DNA of 14,309 nt from Bacteroidales bacterium (GTDB lineage: Bacteria > Bacteroidota > Bacteroidia > Bacteroidales > JAOZVK01): positions 1-14,309 of the forward strand of contig JAOZVK010000083.1 in assembly GCA_029938185.1 (NCBI GenBank). The letters are read 5' to 3'. Position 1 is the first letter of the stretch; every line of letters begins with the position of its first letter. A model generated the notes under the pieces. The model worked only from the letters and a program-made list of their open reading frames with translations, made no database searches and was not told where the DNA came from. Both the position numbers and the translations under genes were made by a program. This document shows positions 8,420 to 14,309 of the stretch, piece by piece.

Positions 8420-9286
8420 TTAATTATTAATATTTTTTTTATTTTTAGTTCTTCTTTTTTTAATTAATCGTTTTACAAACCAAAGCAAAGCAATAATAAA
8501 TAATATTAATGGCCAAATATATACTAGACCAATAATAAAACTAAGTAATCCTTTCCAACCTCCCTTGAAACCATCAAAGACTTGTTCAAAAAAGCTAGAA
8601 TAAGCTTGTGCATTGTTTTGATAAATATATAGTGTAATTGTACTCAAACCTACTTGATTTGTTAAGTATTTTAATCGTCCTTCTTTCGATTCAATTTCTT
8701 CTCTTAATTTTCTAACATGTTCATTTACTTTTAAAATCTCTTCAATTGTTTTTGCTTGTTTTAGTATTTCTAAATATTGATTTTCAACTTTTTTCTTATT
8801 TTTGAGACGTGTTTCAATATCAAGAAACTCCTCGGTAACATCTCTCATATTTATACTTTTTGACTCTACTTTTTTTGCTTCTTTGCAAATACTTTCTATC
8901 AAATCGTCAAAATTTGATTTTGGTACTCTGATAGTAATCGAATTACTAATTCTATAATTACTATTTCTTTCGTCTTCAGATGAAATATAAGCTTTATGAG
9001 ATTTTATCAGTTCGTTTATTTTTGGTTTTGTTGTCTTATAATCATTTACTTTGATATTTACATTAGCTGTTTTTATTATTATTTTTTCAATATTTTTTGT
9101 GTCTGTGGGTAATATGGTTACTTGTTTTTTTGATATTTTTTTAGGCCTTGAAGATGCGATATTTTCTGAATATTCTGCTGAAGATGTTTTATCATTACTA
9201 ACTGAAAATACTTCATTACTTCTTCCGCCGCTACCACATGCAAAAAAAGAAAATAATATTATTATACCGTAATTTAATAGTTTCAT
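8420..9286 (-). CDS. DUF4349 domain lipoprotein
   Basis: This 288-residue protein starts with MKLLNYGIIILFSFFAC, a lipoprotein signal peptide with lipobox FFAC at 14-17, so Cys17 is probably lipidated. The frame is open upstream to an ATG at 9355, but that start would put 23 residues ahead of the signal, so 9286 is preferred. A Ser/Lys-rich linker (20-65) precedes the DUF4349 region (about 68-223): KIIIKTANVNIKV, NSITIRVPKSNFDDLI, DVTEEFLDIETRLKNKK and a long coiled coil around 150-210, then LSTITLYIYQ. A hydrophobic segment at about 247-270 is followed by the basic tail KRLIKKRRTKNKK, suggesting a second membrane anchor. The molecular function of DUF4349 is not established. The acyltransferase gene follows after 3 bp and is probably in the same transcript. 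Confidence 0.5.
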   Translation of the reverse strand: MKLLNYGIIILFSFFACGSGGRSNEVFSVSNDKTSSAEYSENIASSRPKKISKKQVTILPTDTKNIEKIIIKTANVNIKVNDYKTTKPKINELIKSHKAYISSEDERNSNYRISNSITIRVPKSNFDDLIESICKEAKKVESKSINMRDVTEEFLDIETRLKNKKKVENQYLEILKQAKTIEEILKVNEHVRKLREEIESKEGRLKYLTNQVGLSTITLYIYQNNAQAYSSFFEQVFDGFKGGWKGLLSFIIGLVYIWPLILFIIALLWFVKRLIKKRRTKNKKNINN

Positions 9287-9420
9287 ATATAATAATTGAT
9301 TTAAAAGGTTAATAATTAAGGTCTTTGCGGGCTGAATTATACATACCAACTCCATTAATAATTATTTTTTTCAGGTTTTAGAAAATACTTGTTACAAAAA
9401 TTTCATCATTAGATTTAATT

Positions 9421-10065
9421 TTATTTTCCAGATTCATAAGATTTTAAATATTTTTGATTTTCTAAATACTCTTTAATTTCAATTTCAAAATTTATGATTA
9501 AATCTCTAACAAGATTAGCATATTTTTCAAAATTATCTAAATTCAGAACATAACTATTTTCGCCATGAGCAATGGAATTGCGAATATTTACTAATTTATT
9601 AAGATCTGCCTCAAATACTTTAAAACGGTTGTTATCAATCCCAAAAATATTTAACAACTCTAACAAAACATCAAATTTAAGATTAGATTTTGTATTTATG
9701 TTTTTTTTTTCAAATTTTAATTCATTTTGTAAACGTCCTATAAATTGATTAGAAAATTCGCATTTTTGTGCAAATGATTGTTTTGATTTTAAATAATTAA
9801 ATTTATCATTAAGACTTAAAACAAAAATATTGATTTTTACATTATTGTATTCTAATCGTAATTTATTCAAATAATTAATAACTTTTTTTAAAGCATCAAT
9901 AGTAAAACCCTCCCAGTGAGCATATAGATATGGTATTGTCATTCGCAAAAAAAGATTTTTTTGTTTCTCTGTTAAACTTTCATGAACTAATTTCATATTT
10001 GCAAAATCTTTCTGCCTCCATTTATTTTCTTGTTTTATTTCTTCAATAACTTTTTCAAATTCCAT
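9421..10065 (-). CDS. HEPN-family putative RNase (MAE_28990/MAE_18760-like)
   Basis: This 214-residue, mostly helical, Lys/Asn-rich protein has the HEPN signature RNSIAHGE, with R162-x4-H167; in active HEPN proteins this Arg and His form the RNA-cleaving site. The N-terminal MTIPYLYAHWEGF (42-54) is typical of the MAE_28990/MAE_18760 HEPN group, which I recall being encoded beside DUF262 proteins. No signal peptide or membrane segment is seen, so it is cytoplasmic. The gene starts 2 bp after the stop of the DUF262 gene, pointing to translational coupling. The inferred role is a toxin or abortive-infection effector cutting RNA, controlled by the upstream partner. A run of ten A (codons 119-122) lies before the catalytic motif. 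The HEPN call is good; the subfamily and partner relationship are moderately sure. Confidence 0.5.
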   Translation of the reverse strand: MEFEKVIEEIKQENKWRQKDFANMKLVHESLTEKQKNLFLRMTIPYLYAHWEGFTIDALKKVINYLNKLRLEYNNVKINIFVLSLNDKFNYLKSKQSFAQKCEFSNQFIGRLQNELKFEKKNINTKSNLKFDVLLELLNIFGIDNNRFKVFEADLNKLVNIRNSIAHGENSYVLNLDNFEKYANLVRDLIINFEIEIKEYLENQKYLKSYESGK

Positions 10066-10067
10066 TA

Positions 10068-11126
10068 TTATACATTAAAAATTTCATAAGCAGTTTCAAT
10101 TCTATTTTTTATTTTGTTTGTAGAATATTTTTTACTTGCTTCTTTAAACGCATCACTTGTCTTAAATTTTTCAACTTTCTCAAAGAATTTCTCAGTATTA
10201 TTTTCATACAAATAGAAATATTTATCTAATGCAAGCATTATAGCATCAAATATTGCAGGAGTAAAATTTCCGCTTGATGTTCTAAAAATTTTATAATCAA
10301 AATTATTATTGATAAATGAAATAATTTTGATTAGATTTTCCTTTTCTTTTTTATAATTAAAACTAATTTCTTTCCTCGAAACTTTCGCCATATAATCAGT
10401 TAAGTGGTCTTGAATGTTTGTTTTTAAAACTAAACCATGATTTTTGAAAGTAAAAAAACGTAAAATAAGCTCCTCACAAAACATTGTTTCTCTCTTTTTT
10501 TTAGTAGGTTTGATTATGTTAATAAAATTATCATTGGCTCCTATATCTATAAGAATTTGATTCAGTTTGTTGTCATAACCTCTATATATGCAGTTTCTAA
10601 TTTCTTGCTCAGTCAAAGGCTCTCCACCTGTATTTAAACGACTAAATAATTCATATCGCATATTTACATTGCTGTCCCAGTTAATAATTTCAACTCTACA
10701 AACAGATTTTTTAATAGAAAATTTTGATAATGGACTAAAAGTATTAATGGTATGATTTTCTAAACCTTTTATTACAGAACTTTCAACCAATTTTAAATTG
10801 TTTTTTTCTTCGGAAACATTTTTTAATATTCCAAAAAAAGAAAAAATCGTAGATAATCTTTGCAAACCATCAACTAATTCCCATTGAGCTTTTTTATTCT
10901 CTGCTACAAATATAGGCGGAATAGGAATACCTAGTAAAATCGATTCAATGAATTTTGTCTGTTGTTCAATACTCCATCTAAAAGCTCTTTGATATTCAGG
11001 TGTTATAAATAAAGACTCTTCATCATACATATTCATTAATTCTCCAAATGACATATCTAATCTTTCTGCTCTTAATGAATTTTTACTTTCAAATATTCTT
11101 TTTTCTAATTTCTTTGCATCTATCAT
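10068..11126 (-). CDS. DUF262 (GmrS/ParB-like) protein, partner of HEPN
   Basis: This 352-residue protein has an N-terminal DUF262 domain: LDMSFGELMNMYDEESLFI (23-41), PEYQRAFRWS (43-52), FIESILLGIPIPPIFV (59-74) and the hallmark DGLQR (86-90). The ParB/sulfiredoxin-like fold with a DGxQR motif is the NTP-binding module of the type IV restriction protein GmrSD, and it also occurs in SspE and BrxU. Here there is no DUF1524 HNH nuclease domain; the C-terminal half (about 200-352) is helical and Lys-rich. The nuclease function may instead be supplied by the HEPN gene 2 bp downstream. The protein is probably a cytoplasmic sensor or NTPase in a defence module. ATG 11126 is chosen because it includes the basic leader before the conserved MSFGEL; M25 is a possible alternative. 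Confidence 0.5.
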   Translation of the reverse strand: MIDAKKLEKRIFESKNSLRAERLDMSFGELMNMYDEESLFITPEYQRAFRWSIEQQTKFIESILLGIPIPPIFVAENKKAQWELVDGLQRLSTIFSFFGILKNVSEEKNNLKLVESSVIKGLENHTINTFSPLSKFSIKKSVCRVEIINWDSNVNMRYELFSRLNTGGEPLTEQEIRNCIYRGYDNKLNQILIDIGANDNFINIIKPTKKKRETMFCEELILRFFTFKNHGLVLKTNIQDHLTDYMAKVSRKEISFNYKKEKENLIKIISFINNNFDYKIFRTSSGNFTPAIFDAIMLALDKYFYLYENNTEKFFEKVEKFKTSDAFKEASKKYSTNKIKNRIETAYEIFNV

Positions 11127-11202
11127 ATTATTAATATTAGTTTTAAGTTGATTTCAAAATGTAGGTTTTTATAAGAATAATATTGAACAACTCTTTTACA
11201 TA

Positions 11203-11226
11203 ATTCAACATGAAAAACTGTTGAAT
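11203..11226. promoter_or_regulatory. Perfect inverted repeat upstream of DUF262/HEPN operon
   Basis: ATTCAACA (11203-11210) and TGTTGAAT (11219-11226) are perfect complements around an 8-nt spacer, 77-100 bp upstream of the DUF262 start. A related half site TTGAACAA lies at 11183-11190. The position suits an operator or an mRNA leader hairpin. No regulator gene is adjacent, so this is a weak prediction. Confidence 0.5.
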
Positions 11227-11349
11227 ATGCTTTATATCGTTTATTTTTTTAACGAATTGTAACAAATACATTTAATTACATATAAATCGAAAACAACACA
11301 AAATATACTCTAAACCGTTATAGTTTTAACATTAACAAACTGGTATCAA

Positions 11350-11407
11350 TTATTAATCAAAGTATTGTACCATTGTATCATTTAATAATTGTACCATTTA
11401 AAGTATA
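11350..11407 (-). repeat. 58-bp 3'-flanking repeat, copy A (8-bp period)
   Basis: Read on the - strand, the copy begins TATACTTTAAATGGTACAAT and matches copy B (13816-13873, + strand) at 51 of 58 positions without gaps. Internally it consists of 8-bp units of the form CAATNNTN. It begins 13 nt past the stop codon of the VTT-family gene, oriented as the gene is. Confidence 0.5.
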
Positions 11408-11419
11408 GTTCAAAAAATC

Positions 11420-12058
11420 TTATAAACTATCAATAGCTCTATATATTGGAATTGCATATAAATAAAATCTTAAATATCTGGTTATTCCGTACAATAGATA
11501 AAGTTTAAATCTATATTTAACCATACCTGCAATTGTACTTATTGTTGCAAATGGCAATGGAAACAATGCCGCCATTATTATAACAACTCCTCCCCATTTT
11601 GCAATTAATTCAATATTTTTTTCATATTTTTTTTTTACAAATCTACTAATTCGTGGAAATCGAAGTATAAGTATTCCTAAATAATATGCAATTATACCGC
11701 CTATATACGAAATAGTTGCAAGAATAAAAACTATTAAATACGGTGATTCAAAATATTTTGCCCAAACAATAAATAAATCTGGTGGAATAATACCTAATAT
11801 AGACTCCGATACTAAAAATAATAAATATACATATATTGGTTTTGAATTATTTATTTTTTCTTGAAATAATGTTTCTAATTCTTTAAAATCAAAAATTTCA
11901 TTTAATATCAAAACCAAGGCAACAAAACCACCAAGTATGAGTATAAGTTTTAAAATATTTTTACCTAAAAATTTATAAAAATCTGTTCTTAAATAATATT
12001 TATGATATAATATCATTTTTTGCTTAAAACTACGTTTTTTTTTATTGTTACGTTCCAT
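11420..12058 (-). CDS. VTT/DedA-family inner-membrane protein
   Basis: This is a 212-residue integral membrane protein. A basic N-terminus (KKKRSFKQK) is followed by a hydrophobic helix at about 34-54. The VTT core then has the re-entrant segment SESILGIIPPD (84-94), a long hydrophobic helix at 107-131 containing SYIGGIIAYYLG, and the conserved ALFPLPFATISTIAGM (164-179). A last helix lies near 190-205, with Arg194/Arg197. This family includes DedA and eukaryotic VMP1/TMEM41-type proteins, implicated in lipid scrambling or transport and envelope homeostasis; the substrate of this member is unknown. The frame is open six codons further upstream to a TTG at 12076, but ATG 12058 is preferred as a standard start. 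The gene stands alone, divergent from the DUF2851 gene. A repeat lies 13 nt after its stop. Confidence 0.5.
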   Translation of the reverse strand: MERNNKKKRSFKQKMILYHKYYLRTDFYKFLGKNILKLILILGGFVALVLILNEIFDFKELETLFQEKINNSKPIYVYLLFLVSESILGIIPPDLFIVWAKYFESPYLIVFILATISYIGGIIAYYLGILILRFPRISRFVKKKYEKNIELIAKWGGVVIIMAALFPLPFATISTIAGMVKYRFKLYLLYGITRYLRFYLYAIPIYRAIDSL

Positions 12059-12101
12059 TTTTGTATTATTACACAATTAAATTTTTAGATTTTAAAAAAC
12101 C

Positions 12102-12173
12102 ATTTACGTATAAGTTATTATTGAAAATTAATCGACTGTAAATCAGTAATAATACAATTATGTATACGTAAAT
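12102..12173. repeat. Inverted repeat with perfect 11-bp arms
   Basis: ATTTACGTATA (12102-12112) is the exact reverse complement of TATACGTAAAT (12163-12173). Complementarity continues imperfectly inward (GTTATTATTG against CAGTAATAATAC), so the whole 72 bp could form a long hairpin. It lies 44 bp upstream of the VTT-family start and could be a leader structure, an operator or a small MITE. Confidence 0.5.
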
Positions 12174-12256
12174 AAGGTGAAAAATATTTAAATTAATATA
12201 GCTTTTATAAATTTAATCTTGATTTAATATAAAATCAAAATAGTAAAATTAGTCAG

Positions 12257-12287
12257 GCGTAAGCAAGGTAAAAAGGCTCGAAGAACC
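12257..12287 (+). repeat. Dispersed palindromic repeat, copy 2 (degenerate)
   Basis: It begins GCGTAAGCAA like copy 1, but one base is lost and the palindrome is degraded to GGCTCGAAGAACC. It lies in the same intergenic region as copy 3, in the same orientation. Confidence 0.5.
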
Positions 12288-12461
12288 AAAATTATGATTC
12301 CAAATATATGTATTAATTGGCTATTTTATATTATGTTTATTCAAATTATCGAACTTATTGAAATTTATATTTTTATATAAGATTGTACATAAGTAGTTTA
12401 ACAAATTTTTTTCGACATTTATATTTTATTAAATTACATAATATTTGAATATTAATAGAAT

Positions 12462-12493
12462 GCATAAGCAACATTAAATAGGTCGAAGACCTT
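12462..12493 (+). repeat. Dispersed palindromic repeat, copy 3
   Basis: It begins GCATAAGCAAC and ends with AGGTCGAAGACCT plus T, matching copy 1 (7187-7218) at 28 of 32 positions. It ends 19 bp before the DUF2851 start codon, close enough to be transcribed in its leader and to affect ribosome access. Confidence 0.5.
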
Positions 12494-12512
12494 AAAATAT
12501 ATAATTATTGTT

Positions 12513-13793
12513 ATGAAAGAAGATTTTTTGCATTATATTTGGAAACATAGGCTATTTGATAGCAATTTTCTTATTACTGATAAAGGCGAAAAAGTTGAAT
12601 TAATTGCAACTGGTGAGAGCAACACAAATGCTGGTCCCGATTTTTTGAATGCCAAAATAAAAATTAATAATATTACATTGATTGGTAATATTGAAATCCA
12701 TATTAACTCATCAGACTGGGATAGGCATAAACACAACTTTGATAAATCATATAACAATGTAATTCTTCAGTTAGTTAATAATGACGATAAAGTAACATAT
12801 AATCAAAATGGTAAAAAGCTTAATACAATTAAACTGGTATATAATGATAATTTGTTAAATACTTATAATAGTTTTAAGAAGAACGAAAAAAAAATTCCAT
12901 GTGAAGATGATATAAAAAATATTAATGATTTTCATATTAATTTTTGGTTAAATAGCTTATTAATTGAACGAATAGAACAAAAAACTGCTTATATCAAAGA
13001 AATACTTTTATATAACAAAAATAGTTGGGAAGAAAGTTTTTATCAAGTATTAGCACGTAATTTTGGTTTCAAAGTAAATGCTTTGCCTTTCGAATTACTT
13101 GCAAAATCGTTGCCAAGCAAATATCTTGGCAAGCATAAAAATAGTCTTTTTCAGCTCGAAGCAATGATTTTTGGACAAGCTGGTTTTTTAGATGCAATTG
13201 AAAATAAAGAAGATGAATATTTTAACAAACTATATAGTGAATATCATTTTTTGAAACAAAAATTCAAATTAGTACCTATTGAAAAACATTTATGGAAATT
13301 TTTAAGGCTTCGTCCAAGCAATTTTCCGACTATTCGTTTAGCACAATTTGCTTCTTTAGTTTATAAATCAAAAGCATTGTTTTCTAAAATAATTAAAAAT
13401 AATAAAATTGAAGATATATCTGGTTTGTTTAATGTAGAAGCAAGTGAATACTGGGACAAACATTACAACTTTGGAAAACCATCAGTATATAGAAAAAAGA
13501 AATTAGGAGTTTCGTCAATAAATAATATTATAATAAATTCAATAGTTCCATTTTTGTTTTTATATGGTAAAGAAAAATCTATTGAAAAAATGAAAGACTA
13601 TGCACTACATATTTTAGACAATGTTAAAGCCGAAAATAATTCAATTATAAAAACGTGGACTTCAATAGGTTTTAATGTAAAAAATGCATACTATTCTCAA
13701 GCATTAATCCACCTAAAAACACAATATTGTAATAAAAACAGATGCCTTGATTGCCAAATTAGTGCAACAGTACTAAAAAAGCTTAACACTTGA
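12513..13793 (+). CDS. DUF2851 family protein
   Basis: This 426-residue protein is of the DUF2851 family, widespread in Bacteroidota and without established function. It starts directly with the family's MKEDFLHYIWKHRLF. The conserved core is GESNTNAGPDFLNAKI (34-49), then GNIEIHINSSDWDRHKHN (58-75) and YNNVILQLV (80-88). The spacing of Asp43 and E61-I-H63 on adjacent predicted strands resembles the D...ExK active site of PD-(D/E)xK nucleases, with His in place of Lys; this is my inference. The middle (140-400) is helical, with FKLVPIEKHLWKFLRLRPSNFP at 251-272 shown here for orientation as FKLVP and RLRPSNFP. The C-terminus has Cys406-x4-Cys411-x2-Cys414, with Cys130 a possible fourth ligand for a metal or Fe-S site. 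No signal peptide is present, so it is cytoplasmic. It is a single gene with repeats on both sides. Confidence 0.5.
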   Translation: MKEDFLHYIWKHRLFDSNFLITDKGEKVELIATGESNTNAGPDFLNAKIKINNITLIGNIEIHINSSDWDRHKHNFDKSYNNVILQLVNNDDKVTYNQNGKKLNTIKLVYNDNLLNTYNSFKKNEKKIPCEDDIKNINDFHINFWLNSLLIERIEQKTAYIKEILLYNKNSWEESFYQVLARNFGFKVNALPFELLAKSLPSKYLGKHKNSLFQLEAMIFGQAGFLDAIENKEDEYFNKLYSEYHFLKQKFKLVPIEKHLWKFLRLRPSNFPTIRLAQFASLVYKSKALFSKIIKNNKIEDISGLFNVEASEYWDKHYNFGKPSVYRKKKLGVSSINNIIINSIVPFLFLYGKEKSIEKMKDYALHILDNVKAENNSIIKTWTSIGFNVKNAYYSQALIHLKTQYCNKNRCLDCQISATVLKKLNT

Positions 13794-13815
13794 AATTTAG
13801 AATATTAAGGTCTTT

Positions 13816-13873
13816 TATACTTTCAATGGTTCAATTATTCAATGATACAATTATACAATATTTTGATTAATAG
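13816..13873 (+). repeat. 58-bp 3'-flanking repeat, copy B (8-bp period)
   Basis: It begins TATACTTTCAATGGTTCAAT and contains tandem 8-bp units CAATGGTT, CAATTATT, CAATGATA, CAATTATA. It starts 23 nt after the DUF2851 stop and matches copy A at 51 of 58 positions in the same gene-relative orientation. Confidence 0.5.
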
Positions 13874-13969
13874 CACATAACATTTTTATAAAAGTAAAAT
13901 TTTTAACCTAATTTAGTATACCTATTTAATGCTGCTAAGGAATTTATAATAATAAAGTAAAAAAAATAA

Positions 13970-14021
13970 GTAGCTAATCATGCTACCTGTCAGAAGTTGG
14001 ACAGTCTTGTTTTTCAGGTAG
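13970..14021. repeat. Overlapping hairpins
   Basis: GTAGC (13970-13974) pairs with GCTAC (13982-13986). Alternatively CTACCTG (13983-13989) pairs with CAGGTAG (14015-14021), with an inner CTGTC/GACAG. The two structures share bases and exclude each other. No T-run follows, and no gene ends close by. Confidence 0.5.
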
Positions 14022-14050
14022 TTTTAATCATAGAATTAAAGTAAAGATTG

Positions 14051-14090
14051 GCAAAATTTTGCGAAACTTTGCGAAACTTTGCGTCCTGTG
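14051..14090. repeat. 10-bp tandem repeat (GCGAAACTTT)
   Basis: Four consecutive 10-bp units are seen: GCAAAATTTT, GCGAAACTTT, GCGAAACTTT and GCGTCCTGTG. The middle two are identical and the outer two are diverged. The TTTGCGAAACTTTGCGTCC type of motif recurs in other bacterial intergenic regions as I remember it; it is not coding here. Confidence 0.5.
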
Positions 14091-14131
14091 CAATTAACCC
14101 AATTTGTCGTAACACAAGAAAAAGTGTTAAT

Positions 14132-14216
14132 AACTTGATAAAAATTAAAAAAAGTGTAATTTTATCAAGTTCTCAGACACAGAGACTGGTTTTTAAGTGG
14201 TGTTTTCAAAACCAGT
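14132..14216. repeat. Two adjacent hairpins
   Basis: AACTTGATAAAAATTA (14132-14147) pairs with TAATTTTATCAAGTT (14157-14171), with one bulged base. Then ACTGGTTTT (14185-14193) pairs perfectly with AAAACCAGT (14208-14216) around a 14-nt loop. They directly follow the 10-bp tandem repeat and may belong to the same element. Confidence 0.5.
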
Positions 14217-14309
14217 GTGCAATTATGGTTGGGCTGTTGTAGAAGTTAATTTTTAATAGACATCTTTCCTAAATAATACGTTAATATTCAAGCATATCTA
14301 AGATTTACC

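Larger units (their letters stand above)
12059..12512. other. Divergent intergenic region with repeats
   Basis: The 454 bp between two divergent genes must carry both promoters, but I find no clear Bacteroidota TTTG/TAnnTTTG promoter pair. It holds an inverted repeat at 12102-12173 and two copies of the dispersed palindromic repeat at 12257-12287 and 12462-12493. No coding potential is apparent. Confidence 0.5.
13794..14309. other. Gene-free, repeat-rich right end
   Basis: There is no credible gene. The short open frame at 14048-14242 is composed of repeat sequence and is not accepted. Contents in order are the 58-bp repeat copy B, an AT-rich stretch, a hairpin pair around 13970-14021, a 10-bp tandem repeat at 14051-14090, and hairpins at 14132-14171 and 14185-14216. 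The last 90 bp show nothing recognisable. Confidence 0.5.

Noticed and set aside
9287..9355. Upstream ATG for the DUF4349 protein
   Set aside because: It would place 23 residues before a clean lipoprotein signal peptide and lipobox.
12059..12076. Upstream TTG start for the VTT-family protein
   Set aside because: The extension is six unremarkable residues, and a normal ATG at 12058 precedes the conserved region.
14048..14242. 64-codon + strand open frame
   Set aside because: It consists of the 10-bp tandem repeat and hairpin sequence, with no protein-like composition or family resemblance.
1..14309. CRISPR array, tRNA or rRNA genes
   Set aside because: No regularly spaced repeats with unique spacers and no tRNA or rRNA signature were seen on either strand.

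Overview
The window is a very AT-rich piece of chromosome, almost certainly from a member of the Bacteroidota. The evidence is family content: a DUF2851 protein, a VTT/DedA-type membrane protein of the form common in that phylum, a DUF4349 lipoprotein next to a PlsC-type acyltransferase, and a giant modular surface protein built like Bacteroidota secreted adhesins. There are no rRNA or tRNA genes, no CRISPR array and no intact transposase. All assignments are from reading the sequence; no database search was run.

Layout. 1-519 holds a decayed fragment of an M16 zinc protease on the + strand. 520-858 is gene-free and carries two imperfect inverted repeats. 859-7107 (-) encodes a 2082-residue secreted multi-domain protein: signal peptide, beta-rich repeats, four Ig-like repeats, two further paired repeats, an FN3-like segment, a cadherin-like domain and a terminal right-handed beta-helix. 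It has no recognisable C-terminal sorting domain. 7268-8416 (-) is an acyltransferase and 8420-9286 (-) a DUF4349 lipoprotein; they are 3 bp apart and probably co-transcribed. 9421-10065 and 10068-11126 (-) form a two-gene unit of a HEPN-family putative RNase and a DUF262 (ParB/GmrS-like) protein, 2 bp apart. This is the most likely defence or toxin-type system here. 11420-12058 (-) is a VTT/DedA-family membrane protein, and 12513-13793 (+) is a DUF2851 protein with a possible nuclease-like motif and a Cys cluster.

How the genes work together. The DUF262 and HEPN proteins plausibly act as sensor/NTPase and RNase effector. The DUF4349 lipoprotein, acyltransferase and VTT protein are all envelope or lipid genes. 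The adhesin is exported and probably extracellular.

Non-coding structure is notable. A 58-bp repeat built on an 8-bp period lies just after the stop codons of two different genes, in the same orientation relative to each. A second 32-bp repeat with a GGTCGAAGACC palindrome occurs three times in intergenic DNA. The last 350 bp contain a 10-bp tandem repeat and several hairpins but no credible gene.
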